Origin: an uncultured Thiohalocapsa sp.
GTDB taxonomy: Bacteria > Pseudomonadota > Gammaproteobacteria > Chromatiales > Chromatiaceae
Assembly: GCF_913063425.1 (NCBI RefSeq)
Contig: NZ_CAJXYK010000031.1
Span: 1-64,000 of the forward strand
Length of the DNA stretch: 64,000 nucleotides
Reading direction: 5' to 3'
Below the pieces are notes generated by a model, which had not been told where the DNA came from, ran no database searches, and saw only the letters and a program-made list of their open reading frames with translations. Within the stretch, counting starts at the first letter, position 1. Each line of letters opens with the position of its first letter. The position numbers and the translations under genes are program-made. Shown piece by piece: positions 52,094 through 61,438 of the stretch.

Positions 52094-52915
52094 TCACGCG
52101 CATCCCCCGCACACCGCGCATTCCGGATCGGCCGGTATCCGCAGGCTTCGCCACTCCATACTGAGCGCATCCAGCAGCAGCAGCCGGCCGAACAGCGGCT
52201 CGCCCAGGCGCGTGAGGATCTTGATGGCCTCGGTGGCCTGCATGCTGCCGATGATGCCGACCAGGGGTGCGAGCACGCCCTCGCGGGCGCAGGTCTCGCC
52301 GGCCTCGCCGAGGTTGGGGTAGAGGCAGCGGTAGCAGGGGGCGCCGGGCTGGCCGGAGAAGCAGGCGATCTGCCCCTCGGTACGGATGGCCGCCCCCGAC
52401 ACCAGCGGGGTGCCGGCGGCAACGCAGGCGGCGTTGACGGCGTCGCGGGTGCCGAAATTGTCGCTGCAGTCGCAAACCAGGTCCACTTGGCCGGCCAGCT
52501 CCGCGAGCCGATCTGAACCCAGCGCCCCTTTGACCGGCACCAGGGAGACCTCGGGGTTCAGTGCCCCCAGCGCGGCCACGGCCGAGTCCACCTTACTCGC
52601 GCCCACCCGCCCGGTGGTGTGCAGGATCTGCCGCTGAAGGTTGGACAGGTCCACGGCATCGAAGTCCGCGAGCAGCAGCTCGCCCACCCCGGCCGCCGCC
52701 AGATACATGGCCACCGGCGAGCCGAGCCCACCCAGGCCGACGATCAGGACCCGGGCGGCCAGCAGCCGCCGCTGACCGGCCTCAGCGAAGCCCGGCAACA
52801 GCAGATGCCGCGAATACCGCGCCCGCTGCGCATCTCGCAGCGGGTGCAGCGCGTCAGTCGCGCCTCGGGCCTCCGCCCGCCGCCCGCCGCCCTTCTTCAA
52901 AGGTAGCGTCGCCAA
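52094..52915 (-). CDS. moeB: MoeB/ThiF-type adenylyltransferase
   Basis: Adenylates the C-terminal glycine of a sulfur-carrier protein (MoaD in molybdopterin synthesis). The 273-residue protein has the Rossmann nucleotide motif RVLIVGLGGLGSPVAMYLAA, the DFDAVDLSNLQRQI segment, CSDNFGTRDAVN and two CxxC zinc pairs (CYRC and CAVC). It lies at the distal end of the hemA-prfA-prmC cluster, the normal place of moeB. The start at 52915 overlaps an upstream 135-residue gene by 19 bases. MoeB serves the molybdenum cofactor that NapA needs. Confidence 0.93.
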   Translation of the reverse strand: MATLPLKKGGGRRAEARGATDALHPLRDAQRARYSRHLLLPGFAEAGQRRLLAARVLIVGLGGLGSPVAMYLAAAGVGELLLADFDAVDLSNLQRQILHTTGRVGASKVDSAVAALGALNPEVSLVPVKGALGSDRLAELAGQVDLVCDCSDNFGTRDAVNAACVAAGTPLVSGAAIRTEGQIACFSGQPGAPCYRCLYPNLGEAGETCAREGVLAPLVGIIGSMQATEAIKILTRLGEPLFGRLLLLDALSMEWRSLRIPADPECAVCGGCA

Positions 52916-53304
52916 TGCTCCGGGCGCGGGTCGCGGCAGCCGTGCTCCAGCGCCTCGTAGCGCTTGGCGAAGACGCGCTTCGTGCAGTTGCTGTCGCGCT
53001 TGAAGCCGGCGTTCTCACGGAAGGTGTCTTCGGTGTAGTAGTACAGGGCGCGGCGCAGGCGAAACAGCAGCCCGTTGTCCAGGTGCAGACCCAGCTCGTG
53101 CAGCGCCTCTTCCAGCTCCTGCAGGCAGGTGCGGGTCAGATCATAGCTGACGTTGAGCACGATGGGCGCGTGAGGCTCGGCGGTGAGCACGCCTTCCACG
53201 GCGGTCAGGAAGTCCGCCGCGGTGCGGGCGTCGTTACGCTCCGGGTGCAGATCGCGGAAGTTGATCTGCCGGCGCTTGATGCGATCTGACTCGGGGATAT
53301 CCAT
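52897..53304 (-). CDS. Conserved hypothetical protein inside the prfA-moeB cluster
   Basis: I do not recognise this family with certainty. The 135-residue protein has a likely ferredoxin-like or HMA-like half (PIVLNVSYDLTRTCLQELEE, then ALHELGLHLDN) and a basic, Tyr-rich C-terminal part (LFRLRRALYYYTEDTFREN, YEALEHGCRDPRPEHWRRYL). There is no CxxC metal motif. It sits between prmC and moeB and overlaps moeB by 19 bases, so it is part of the same message. It may be an unrelated insertion into a conserved block. The ATG at 53304 is clear, followed by an acidic N-terminus. Confidence 0.75.
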   Translation of the reverse strand: MDIPESDRIKRRQINFRDLHPERNDARTAADFLTAVEGVLTAEPHAPIVLNVSYDLTRTCLQELEEALHELGLHLDNGLLFRLRRALYYYTEDTFRENAGFKRDSNCTKRVFAKRYEALEHGCRDPRPEHWRRYL

Positions 53305-53372
53305 GGCGGTCGTATGCTGATGGCGTTGCGGTCGGTGTCAATCGGCCCTTGGCTGGTCAGCCCGTCTATTGC

Positions 53373-54236
53373 TCACTGAGCCGGGCGGCGGGCACTGGTG
53401 GCCCGCTCCAGGCCGGCTGCGTCCCTGCGGGTGACGATAGCGCACCAGCCGCCGAGGTGCAGCAATGCGCGCACCTCGGCGGCCTGGTCCCAGCCGTGCT
53501 CCAGCAACAAGAGCCCCTCGGGACGCAGCACGGCGGCGGCCTGCAGGAGGATGCGGCGGATGGCCGCGAGCCCGTCTGGGCCTGCTGCCAGTGCCTGCGG
53601 CGGCTCGAAGCGCAGGTCGCCGCGCAGCAGGTGCGGGTCGCCGGCCCGGACATAGGGCGGGTTGGCGACCACCAAGTCCAGGCTCCGGTCCGCAAAGCCG
53701 TCGAGCCAGTCGCCGCGCAGCAGCAACAGCTCGGCCGCCGCGTGCCGCCGGCGATTCTCTGCCGCCACGGCGAGTGCGGCGGCGTCCCGCTCCACCGCGT
53801 AGACCATCCAGTTGGGCCTCGCCTGCGCCAGGGCCAGGGCGATGGCGCCGGTGCCGGTGCCGAGGTCGGCACAGCGCAAGGGGCTGTCGGCGGGCAGCAG
53901 GTCCAGCGCCCAGTCCACCAGCAGCTCGGTCTCGGGCCGTGGAATCAGCGCCCCTGGGGCGGTGTAGAGCTCAAGGTCGTAGAACCCGCGGCGGCCGAGG
54001 ATATAGGCCATGGGCTCACCGGCGAGGCGGCGCGCCAGCAAGGCATCCAGCGCGGACTCGGCCGCGGCCGGTACCGGCTGCTCGGGATACGCAAAGAGAG
54101 TCGTGCGGGGCAGCCCCGTGGCCGCGCACAGCAGCAGCTCGGCCTCGAGCCGGGCAGCGGGCTGGGCGGCGCGCGTGAGGCGCGCGGCGCCCTCCTGCAC
54201 CGCTTGCGCAAGGCTGGTCTGACGGGGTTGCGGCAA
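53373..54236 (-). CDS. prmC: Peptide chain release factor N5-glutamine methyltransferase PrmC
   Basis: SAM-dependent enzyme that methylates the Gln of the GGQ motif in RF1 and RF2. The 287-residue protein has an N-terminal helical domain and a Rossmann methyltransferase domain with LIPRPETELLVD, CADLGTGTGAIALALA and the catalytic VVANPPYV (NPPY). It lies 22 bases downstream of prfA, whose product is its substrate, the usual operon order. The ATG at 54236 starts the family-typical N-terminus. Confidence 0.96.
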   Translation of the reverse strand: MPQPRQTSLAQAVQEGAARLTRAAQPAARLEAELLLCAATGLPRTTLFAYPEQPVPAAAESALDALLARRLAGEPMAYILGRRGFYDLELYTAPGALIPRPETELLVDWALDLLPADSPLRCADLGTGTGAIALALAQARPNWMVYAVERDAAALAVAAENRRRHAAAELLLLRGDWLDGFADRSLDLVVANPPYVRAGDPHLLRGDLRFEPPQALAAGPDGLAAIRRILLQAAAVLRPEGLLLLEHGWDQAAEVRALLHLGGWCAIVTRRDAAGLERATSARRPAQ

Positions 54237-54258
54237 GGTCGTTGGGCAGGACAGGGGC

Positions 54259-55338
54259 TCAGGCGCTCATCAGGGCGGCGAGCTCGTCCGCCTGGTGCTC
54301 CTGGCGCAGCGGCTCAATGACCTGGTCCAGCTGGCCCAGCATGACTTCGTCCAGCTTGTAGAGCGTCAGGTTGATGCGGTGATCCGTGAGTCGGTTCTGC
54401 GGGAAGTTGTAGGTGCGGATGCGCTCGGAGCGGTCGCCGCTGCCCACCTGGAGCCGGCGGGACTCGCTGCGCTCCGCCACCTGGGAGGCGACGGCATCCG
54501 ACAGCAGCCTGGCCTGCAGCAGCGCCAGGGCGCGGGCGCGGTTCTTGTGCTGAGAGCGCTCGTCCTGGCATTCGACGACGATGCCGCTCGGCAGATGGGT
54601 GATGCGCACGGCGGAGTCGGTCTTGTTCACATGCTGGCCGCCGGCACCGGAGGCGCGGTAGGTGTCCACACGCAGATCCTCGCTTGCGATCTGTACGTCG
54701 TCCACCGCCTCCGCCTCCGGCAGGATGGCGACGGTGCAGGCGGAGGTGTGCACCCGGCCCTGGGACTCGGTCTCCGGCACCCGCTGCACGCGGTGGGCGC
54801 CGGACTCGAACTTGAGCCGGGCATAGACGTCCGGCCCTGCGATGCGCACGATGATTTCCTTGTAGCCGCCGAGCTCGCCTTCGCTCGCGCTCATGATCTC
54901 GTGGCGCCAGCCCCGCAGCTCTGCGTAGCGCAGGTACATGCGCAGCAGATCCGCGGCGAAGAGGGCCGCCTCGGCACCGCCGGTGCCGGCGCGGATCTCC
55001 AGATACACGTTGCGCGCGTCGTTCGGGTCCGGCGGCACCAGCAGCCCGAGGAGCACCGGCTCCAGCTCGTCGCGACGGGCCTCGGCGGCGGCGATCTCAT
55101 CGGCCGCGAGGCCTTTCATCTCCGGGTCTGCCAGCAGCTCCCGGGCGCTGTCGATGGCCGCCTCGGCCTCCCGGTATTCGCCGAGACGCGCCACCAGCGG
55201 CTCCAGCTGGGCGTACTCGCGGCTCAGGTCGCGAAAGCGCGTTTGGTCGGTCTGGGTGTCCGGGTCCGCGAGCAGGGCGGTGACCTCGGCATGGCGCTCG
55301 GCGAGCTGGTCGAGCTTGCCCCGGAGGGATGGGTTCAT
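54259..55338 (-). CDS. prfA: Peptide chain release factor 1
   Basis: Terminates translation at UAA and UAG. The 359-residue protein has the family coiled-coil domain 1, the stop-codon recognition region, and the peptidyl-transferase GGQ motif at 233-235 ([18 protein letters not shown]). The GGQ position matches that of the E. coli protein, so length and register are normal. The ATG at 55338 is unambiguous. The gene lies 69 bases after hemA and 22 bases before prmC. Confidence 0.97.
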   Translation of the reverse strand: MNPSLRGKLDQLAERHAEVTALLADPDTQTDQTRFRDLSREYAQLEPLVARLGEYREAEAAIDSARELLADPEMKGLAADEIAAAEARRDELEPVLLGLLVPPDPNDARNVYLEIRAGTGGAEAALFAADLLRMYLRYAELRGWRHEIMSASEGELGGYKEIIVRIAGPDVYARLKFESGAHRVQRVPETESQGRVHTSACTVAILPEAEAVDDVQIASEDLRVDTYRASGAGGQHVNKTDSAVRITHLPSGIVVECQDERSQHKNRARALALLQARLLSDAVASQVAERSESRRLQVGSGDRSERIRTYNFPQNRLTDHRINLTLYKLDEVMLGQLDQVIEPLRQEHQADELAALMSA

Positions 55339-55407
55339 GGACGCGACGGACTGACAGGCTGGGGATCAGTGGCTGGGGATCAGCGACCGGCTCCGAGCGA
55401 TTGGGCC

Positions 55408-56682
55408 TCAGCGGTTGGAGTCGTTCTCCACCTTGAGCTGGAACAGCTCGTTGGCGGCCTCCAGCAGCTCGTTGCGGCCCTCGCGGCCGGCTCGGCGCAG
55501 GCGTACGCTCGGGCTGTGCAGCAGCTTGTTGGTGAGCAGGTGTGCCAGCTGGCACACCACCTCGTCCGCCGGCTTGCCCGCGGCGAGCTGGCGTTGGGCG
55601 CGCTCCACCAGGCTGTCGCGGGTGCACTCGGCGCGGGCGCGGTAGTCCTGGATCAGGGAGACGGCGTTCAGCGACCGCACCCAGCCCATGAACTCTTCGG
55701 TGTGCAGCTCGATGATCTCCTGCGCCTGCTCCGCCGCCTGCTGGCGCGAGCGCATGCCCTGGTCCACCACCCCCTGGAGGTCGTCCACGGTGTACAGATA
55801 CACATCGCGCAGATCGCGCACCTCGGGCTCGATGTCCCGCGGCACGGCGATATCCACCATGAACACCGGGCGGTGGCGACGCTTCTTGAGTGCGCGCTCC
55901 ACGGTGCCCTTGCCGAGCACCGGCAAGGGGCTCGCCGTGGAGGAGACGACGATGTCCGCCTCCGGCAGGTGGTTGGAGAGCTCCGTCAGCGCGATGGCAT
56001 AGCCGTCGAACTGCTGCGCGATGCCGTGGGCACGCTCCACAGTGCGGTTGGCGACGATGATGCGCCCGATGCCGTGCTGGTGCAGGTGGCGGGCGGCGAG
56101 CTCGATGGTTTCGCCGGCGCCGATGAGCAGCGCGGTCTGCCGGCTCAGGTCGCTGAAGATCTGCCGCGCCAGGCTGACGGCGGCGAAAGCCACCGACACC
56201 GGGCTGGAGCCGATGGCGGTGTCCGTGCGCACCTGCTTGGCCACGGAGAAGGTGTGCTGGAAGAGCTTGCCGAGCATCCGCCCGGTGCCGCCGGCAGCGT
56301 TGGCCGTCTGGAATGCCTGCTTCACCTGGCCCAGGATCTGCGGCTCGCCGAGCACCATGGAGTCCAGGCCGCTCGCGACCTTGAGCAGGTGGCGCACGGC
56401 ATCGCGGTCCTGATAGTGATACAGGTGCTGAGCGAACAGCTGCGGCTCCAGGCCGTGGAACTCGCCGAGCCAGTTGCGCACCGCCGCTTCGGCGCCGCTG
56501 CCGTCCACGGCGCAGTAGACCTCCATGCGGTTGCAGGTGGAGAGGATCAGGGCCTCGTCGGCGGGGGTCTGCTCGGTGATGCTGCGCAGCGCACCGACGA
56601 TCACATCAGGCCCGAACGTCAGCCGCTCGCGGGTATCGACGGGCGCCGTCTTGTGGTTCAAGCCGAGGGTCAATATCGTCAT
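55408..56682 (-). CDS. hemA: Glutamyl-tRNA reductase
   Basis: First enzyme of the C5 pathway to tetrapyrroles; reduces glutamyl-tRNA to glutamate-1-semialdehyde. The 424-residue sequence starts MTILTLGLNHKTAPVDTRER and has the catalytic Cys50 in LSTCNRMEVY, the NADPH domain (ALLIGAGETIELAARHL) and the C-terminal dimerisation helix. I use the ATG at 56682, since a longer frame to 56769 has no family resemblance. First gene of the hemA-prfA-prmC-(135 aa)-moeB cluster and divergent from the TPR gene. Confidence 0.96.
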   Translation of the reverse strand: MTILTLGLNHKTAPVDTRERLTFGPDVIVGALRSITEQTPADEALILSTCNRMEVYCAVDGSGAEAAVRNWLGEFHGLEPQLFAQHLYHYQDRDAVRHLLKVASGLDSMVLGEPQILGQVKQAFQTANAAGGTGRMLGKLFQHTFSVAKQVRTDTAIGSSPVSVAFAAVSLARQIFSDLSRQTALLIGAGETIELAARHLHQHGIGRIIVANRTVERAHGIAQQFDGYAIALTELSNHLPEADIVVSSTASPLPVLGKGTVERALKKRRHRPVFMVDIAVPRDIEPEVRDLRDVYLYTVDDLQGVVDQGMRSRQQAAEQAQEIIELHTEEFMGWVRSLNAVSLIQDYRARAECTRDSLVERAQRQLAAGKPADEVVCQLAHLLTNKLLHSPSVRLRRAGREGRNELLEAANELFQLKVENDSNR

Positions 56683-57077
56683 GGCTTCGGTTTGGCCGTT
56701 GCTGTGTTGGGTGTCTGCTTCGCCTGCGGCGTCGCTGCGGTGGCTGGACGGAGCCTCGCGCGACCCCATGTGGCAGTGTATGGCTTGGCGACGCCGCCGG
56801 GCCGGTCCCTGCCAAAGGTCTGGGTCCAGGACCGGCTCAAGGTTTGGGCCAAGGTTTGGGCCAGGGTTTGGTTCGGGCGCAGGTCTGTCCGGGGCCGTCG
56901 GCGGCGCTCGTAGGGACGAGCGACGACGCTGTCAGGCTGCTTACCGCCCGCCGACGGTGTGAGCGCCGGCCCGCAGCAGATACACCGGCACCATGGCGCA
57001 GGAACTGCCCTAGTATACTGCCATCAAACGCATTCACCGCTGATCGCGGTCAACAGCCCCGGGGAAGCCGCACGCAC
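56683..57077. repeat. Divergent hemA-TPR intergenic region with 12-bp repeats
   Basis: About 395 bases between divergent genes. GCCAAGGTTTGG-like 12-bp units occur three to four times at about 56834-56876. The rest probably holds the hemA and TPR promoters; near 57010 TAGTATACTGCCAT has a good -10-like hexamer (TATACT) for the TPR gene on the plus strand. No gene is seen. Confidence 0.55.
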
Positions 57078-58859
57078 ATGACCCGACACGCCCACTCCGC
57101 CGCCCTGTGGCTGGCCCTGATGCCGGGCCTGATGCTGGGCCTGATGCTCGCCCTGACGCTGCCTGCGCTCGCCGTCGCCGACGACCTGCCCGAGCCCGCC
57201 GCAGACACGCAGGACACCACCGCAAACGCTGCAGCCGGTGCCGAGGCCGGCGCACCGCCGTCGGAGCTGACGGCCGATCTGATCTACTCCGTGCTGGTGG
57301 GCGAGGTCGCCGCGCAGCGCGCCGACCAGCGTATGGCCTTTACGCATTACCTGCACGCAGCGCAGCTGGCCCGCGACCCGGAGCTTGCGGCGCTGGCCGC
57401 CCGCGCGGCGCTGGCGCTCGGAGACCCGCAGGCGGGCCAGCGCGCCGTGGACCTCTGGCAGGGGCTGGACCCCGACTCCGTCAAGGCGCGCCAGATCGCG
57501 GCCTACGTCCAGATCGAGGCGGGCGACCGTGACGCCACCCTGGCGGCGCTGCGCGAGCTGGTGCGGGTGACGCCCGCCGGCAGGCAGCCGTACCTGCAGG
57601 CGGCACAGCTGCTCGCACGCATCGAGGACCCGGCGGAGCGGCTGGATTTGATGCAGGCGCTCATCGCCGACGCGGCGGACGACGCCGATGCCCAGTTCGC
57701 GCTGGCCACCCTGGCCGTGGCCGCGGACGACAACGCGCTCGCCCGCAAGGCCGCTGCGCGCGCCGCCGAGCTGCGACCGGACTGGAACGAGCCGCGCATC
57801 TTTCTTGTGCAGCTGCTGGTCGCTGACGGCGAGCGCGAAGCGGCAGCTGGCCTACTGGACGACTACCTGGCGCAGGCGGGTGATGACAAAGCGCTCACGC
57901 TGCTGCGCGCGCAGCTGCACATCGATGCCGAAGAATACGCGTCGGCGCTCGAGGTCTTCGATGCCGTCCTAGCGCGGGATCCGGATCAGCCCGACGTGCT
58001 CTTCACGGCAGCGGTGCTGGCGCTTGAGGTGGATGCCCTGGACAAGGCCCGCACCCACCTGACGCGGCTCGACGAGCTCGGCCGCCGCGAGGACGATGTC
58101 GCCTTCCTCTTCGGCCAGCTGGAGGAGCGCGCGGGCAACGCGGACGCTGCGCTCGGCTGGTACGCCCGGGTGGACGGGTCCAACGCCACCGATGCAGCGG
58201 TGCGGATCGCGCGCCTGCATGCGGCGGGCGGCGACGTGAGCCGCGCCCGGGACATGCTCCAGCAGCTGCGCGACCAAATGCCCGACGACGCCGTTACGCT
58301 CTACCTCATCGAAGGCGAGATGCTGCGCGAGCACGACGCCGAGCAGCAGGCCATGGCGGTGTACGATCAGGCCGTCGCAGCGCGCCCCGACGACCCGGAT
58401 CTGCGCTACGCCCGGGCCATGGTCGCGGTCGGCCTGGACCGGGTCGAGCTTTTGGAATCTGACCTGCGGCACATCCTCGCACAGGACCCGGAGCATGCCG
58501 ATGCGCTGAACGCCCTCGGCTACACGCTGGCCGATCGCACCGACCGACTGGCAGAGGCGAAGGAGCTCATCGAGCAGGCGCTCGCGCTGAAGCCGGACGA
58601 GCCCGCCATCATGGACAGCATGGGCTGGGTGCTGTACCGCATGGGCGATCCGCAGGCCGCGGAGCCCTATCTGCGGCAGGCGCTGGACCTGGTGTTCGAC
58701 CCGGAGATCGCCGCGCACCTGGGTGAAGTGCTGTGGGCGCTGGGCCGCAAGGACGAAGCGCGGGCCATTTGGGACCGCGCGCTGGAGGCCGATCCCGAGC
58801 ATGAGTACCTGCTGCGCGTCCTCGGCAAGCATCGCTACAGCCAGACGCCCGGAAACTGA
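57078..58859 (+). CDS. Exported TPR-repeat protein next to hemA
   Basis: A 593-residue periplasmic or membrane-attached protein. A hydrophobic leader (about 9-33, LWLALMPGLMLGLMLALTLP) is followed by about ten TPR-like helical pairs (for example RMAFTHYLHAAQLARDPELA, DALNALGYTLADRTDRLAEA and IMDSMGWVLYRMGDPQAAEP). Proteins of this family sit between hemA and lolB-ispE in many gammaproteobacteria and are thought to act in the cell envelope, although the role is not established. The ATG at 57078 precedes the leader; the open frame starts earlier. The stop is 58 bases before ispE, and lolB is absent from the usual slot. Confidence 0.9.
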   Translation: MTRHAHSAALWLALMPGLMLGLMLALTLPALAVADDLPEPAADTQDTTANAAAGAEAGAPPSELTADLIYSVLVGEVAAQRADQRMAFTHYLHAAQLARDPELAALAARAALALGDPQAGQRAVDLWQGLDPDSVKARQIAAYVQIEAGDRDATLAALRELVRVTPAGRQPYLQAAQLLARIEDPAERLDLMQALIADAADDADAQFALATLAVAADDNALARKAAARAAELRPDWNEPRIFLVQLLVADGEREAAAGLLDDYLAQAGDDKALTLLRAQLHIDAEEYASALEVFDAVLARDPDQPDVLFTAAVLALEVDALDKARTHLTRLDELGRREDDVAFLFGQLEERAGNADAALGWYARVDGSNATDAAVRIARLHAAGGDVSRARDMLQQLRDQMPDDAVTLYLIEGEMLREHDAEQQAMAVYDQAVAARPDDPDLRYARAMVAVGLDRVELLESDLRHILAQDPEHADALNALGYTLADRTDRLAEAKELIEQALALKPDEPAIMDSMGWVLYRMGDPQAAEPYLRQALDLVFDPEIAAHLGEVLWALGRKDEARAIWDRALEADPEHEYLLRVLGKHRYSQTPGN

Positions 58860-58917
58860 TGGCGTGACGGCGCACTCGGGACCTGGCGCCCGCGCCGGCA
58901 CAGACACCAGTCAGACG

Positions 58918-59772
58918 ATGCACGACCCATCCCCACGCCCGACGCCAGAGGGCGCTTGGCTCGCGCCGGCGAAGCTGAACCTGATGCTGCGGGTGTTGGG
59001 GCGCCGACCGGACGGCTACCATCGCCTGCAGACGGTGTTCCAGTTTCTGGACCGGGCGGATCGCCTGTACTTCACGCCGCGGGCGGACGGGCGCATCCAG
59101 CGCGGTCGCGCTGCCGCGGACGTGCCGCCGGAGCAGGATCTCGTGGTGCGCGCCGCGATGGCCCTGCGCGAGGCGACCGGCTGCGGTGCCGGCGTCGACA
59201 TCGACATCGACAAGGTCCTGCCCATGGGCGGCGGGCTCGGCGGGGGCAGCTCGGATGCCGCAACGACCCTGCACGCGCTGAATCAGCTTTGGGCGCTGGG
59301 GCTGGACCTGGAGGCCCTGGCGCGCATCGGCCTTGCCCTCGGCGCCGATGTGCCCGTATTTGTGCGGGGGTACGCCTGCTGGGCGGAAGGTGTGGGCGAA
59401 GAGATCTCCCGCATCACGCCGCCAGAGGACTGGTACCTGGTGTTGGTGCCGCCGCAGTCGGTGTCCACCGCCGCGGTCTTCGGCGACCCGGAATTGACAC
59501 GAGACTCAAGCCCCATCACAATGGCGGACTTCGTTGCGGGTCAATGCCCAAACGATTGCCTGGCTGTGGTGCGCAGGCGCTATCCGGCCGTGGCAGACGC
59601 CTTCGACTGGCTCGACGCGGCGGCTGCCGCGCCCCGGCTGACGGGCACCGGCTGCTGCGTCTTCGGCACCTTTGCGTCCAAAGATGGGGCGCAGGCGGCC
59701 TTGGCGCAGGTGCCCGCGGGCTATGCGCCCTTCATCGCGCAGGGTCGCAACCGCTCGCCGCTGTTCGCCTGA
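58918..59772 (+). CDS. ispE: 4-diphosphocytidyl-2-C-methyl-D-erythritol kinase
   Basis: GHMP-family kinase of the non-mevalonate isoprenoid pathway; phosphorylates CDP-ME. The 284-residue protein has the substrate motif LAPAKLNLMLRVLGRRPDGYH, the ATP-binding glycine-rich loop PMGGGLGGGSSDAATTL and the C-terminal LTGTGCCVFGTF. Length and motif order are normal. The ATG at 58918 starts shortly before the conserved APAKLN segment. It is followed by tRNA-Gln and prs, the classical gammaproteobacterial order. Confidence 0.95.
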   Translation: MHDPSPRPTPEGAWLAPAKLNLMLRVLGRRPDGYHRLQTVFQFLDRADRLYFTPRADGRIQRGRAAADVPPEQDLVVRAAMALREATGCGAGVDIDIDKVLPMGGGLGGGSSDAATTLHALNQLWALGLDLEALARIGLALGADVPVFVRGYACWAEGVGEEISRITPPEDWYLVLVPPQSVSTAAVFGDPELTRDSSPITMADFVAGQCPNDCLAVVRRRYPAVADAFDWLDAAAAAPRLTGTGCCVFGTFASKDGAQAALAQVPAGYAPFIAQGRNRSPLFA

Positions 59773-59904
59773 CGCTGTTCGCTGCGTCGGTTCGGGGTCG
59801 GTCGGCGGCGGCTCCACGCAGCGGTTGGGCGCTGACGTGCGCAGGAGCGCCCACCGGAAGAGCGCAGTCGCCGCCTGGCTCAGAGGCTCAATCCAAAGAT
59901 CACT

Positions 59905-59979
59905 TGGGGCGTCGCCAAGCGGTAAGGCACTGGGTTTTGATCCCAGCATTCCCAGGTTCGAATCCTGGCGCCCCAGCCA
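59905..59979 (+). tRNA. tRNA-Gln(TTG)
   Basis: A 75-nt cloverleaf starting TGGGGCG and ending CGCCCCA-GCCA. The acceptor arms pair fully. The D arm has AAGCGGTAAGGC, the anticodon loop is TTTTGAT with anticodon TTG at 59937-59939 on a CTGGG/CCCAG stem, and the T arm holds GGTTCGAATC. CCA is encoded. It has the normal place between ispE and prs. Confidence 0.98.
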
Positions 59980-60142
59980 CCATCCGTCGCGGGCAGAGCA
60001 GACTCTATGGCCGAGGTCGCACCCAGCCTGACGCACTGAGCAAGCGCGCATGGGGCGTCGACTCGCGCCCTGACCGCGTAAGCTCGCGTGACACGTCATC
60101 GGAGCCCTGCACTTACCCGGACGCTGCCGCGTAACGCTATCG

Positions 60143-60220
60143 CCTGACGCTTGCCCCTGACGCTTGCCCCTGACGCTGCCCCCTGACCCTTCCCCCTGAC
60201 GTTTCCCCCTGACGCCGCCC
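60143..60220. repeat. Six 13-bp tandem repeats ending at a possible prs start
   Basis: Six exact-length units of CCTGACG(C/T)TT(G/C)CC type fill 60143-60220 and end immediately before an in-frame ATG at 60221. The 59980-60142 part of the gap shows nothing else. The array separates the tRNA from prs and could affect prs leader structure. Confidence 0.95.
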
Positions 60221-60283
60221 ATGGAATCGCCATCGCGCCCAGCACCTGCACCCGGCATGGGTGAGCGCGTGCGGCGTAGAGCC

Positions 60284-61237
60284 GTGCCCGACAGCCATTT
60301 GATGGTCTTCACCGGGAACGCAAACCCGGAGCTCGCCGCCGAGATCACGGCGCACCTGAGCCTGCCCCTCGGCAAGGCCGTGGTGGGTCAGTTCAGCGAC
60401 GGCGAGGTGATGACGGAGATCCAGGAGAACGTCCGTGGCCGGGATGTCTTCGTCGTGCAGCCGACCTGTGCGCCGACCAACGACAATCTGATGGAGCTCC
60501 TGGTGATGATCGACGCGCTGCGCTGGGCCTCAGCGAAGCGCATTACGGCCGTCATCCCGTATTTCGGCTATGCTCGGCAGGACCGCCGTCCGCGCTCCGC
60601 CCGGGTGCCCATCACGGCCCGGCTGGTGGCGAAGATGATCGGCACCGCAGGAGCGGACCGCGTGCTGACCGTGGATCTGCACGCGGATCAGATCCAGGGC
60701 TTCTTCGATATCCCGGTGGACAATGTTTACGCTTCACCCGTGCTGCTCGGCGACATCTGGAAGCAGAAGTATCCGGGGCTGATGGTGGTGTCGCCCGACG
60801 TGGGCGGCGTCGTGCGGGCGCGGGCGGTGGCAAAGCGGCTCGATGATGCCGAGCTTGCCATTATCGACAAGCGCCGACCGAAGCCGAACGAGGCCAAGGT
60901 CATGAACATCATCGGCGATGTCCGGGAGCGCTGCTGCGTGCTCATCGACGACCTCGTCGACACCGCAGGCACCCTGTGCCAGGCGGCGTCTGCGCTGAAG
61001 CAGCATGGTGCGGCGATGGTCGCGGCCTACTGCACACATCCGGTGCTCTCGGGGCCCGCGGTTGACAATATCGCCGCATCCGAGCTCGACGAGCTGGTGG
61101 TCACCAACACCATCCCGTTGGGGCCCGATGCTGCGGCCTGCCCGAAGATCCGCCAGCTCAGTATCGGCGAGCTGCTGGCGGAGACCATGCGCCGGGTCTC
61201 GGACGAAGAGTCCGTGAGCTCGTTGTTCGTGGACTGA
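60284..61237 (+). CDS. prs: Ribose-phosphate pyrophosphokinase
   Basis: Makes PRPP from ribose-5-phosphate and ATP. From the GTG at 60284 the protein is 317 residues, the usual size ([20 protein letters not shown]). The motifs [36 protein letters not shown] and the PRPP-binding loop [12 protein letters not shown] are intact. An in-frame ATG at 60221 would add 21 residues ([17 protein letters not shown]) that the family lacks and lies directly on a 13-bp tandem repeat array, so I prefer the GTG, although its ribosome site is weak. Follows tRNA-Gln, as in many gammaproteobacteria. Confidence 0.93.
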   Translation: MPDSHLMVFTGNANPELAAEITAHLSLPLGKAVVGQFSDGEVMTEIQENVRGRDVFVVQPTCAPTNDNLMELLVMIDALRWASAKRITAVIPYFGYARQDRRPRSARVPITARLVAKMIGTAGADRVLTVDLHADQIQGFFDIPVDNVYASPVLLGDIWKQKYPGLMVVSPDVGGVVRARAVAKRLDDAELAIIDKRRPKPNEAKVMNIIGDVRERCCVLIDDLVDTAGTLCQAASALKQHGAAMVAAYCTHPVLSGPAVDNIAASELDELVVTNTIPLGPDAAACPKIRQLSIGELLAETMRRVSDEESVSSLFVD

Positions 61238-61438
61238 TTTCGGTCGGCGGCCGCGCATGCCGCCGGCGCCTTCAACCATGCGCCCTGGCCGCGGATAGCA
61301 TCCGGGGTGCAGGCGCAGGCTGTTTGACCGCTGCATGGGGCAGCGGCGAGCGGGCGCCGTCCACCTGGTCGCGGGTGGCGGCGCCTTGTGTCGTGGAGAG
61401 CCACTGTTGTGGCGACCCACTGTCTTGGAGACTGAAGC

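Noticed and set aside
60221-60283. ATG at 60221 as the prs start
   Set aside because: It adds 21 residues absent from the family, with no clear ribosome site. The GTG at 60284 gives the normal 317-residue length.
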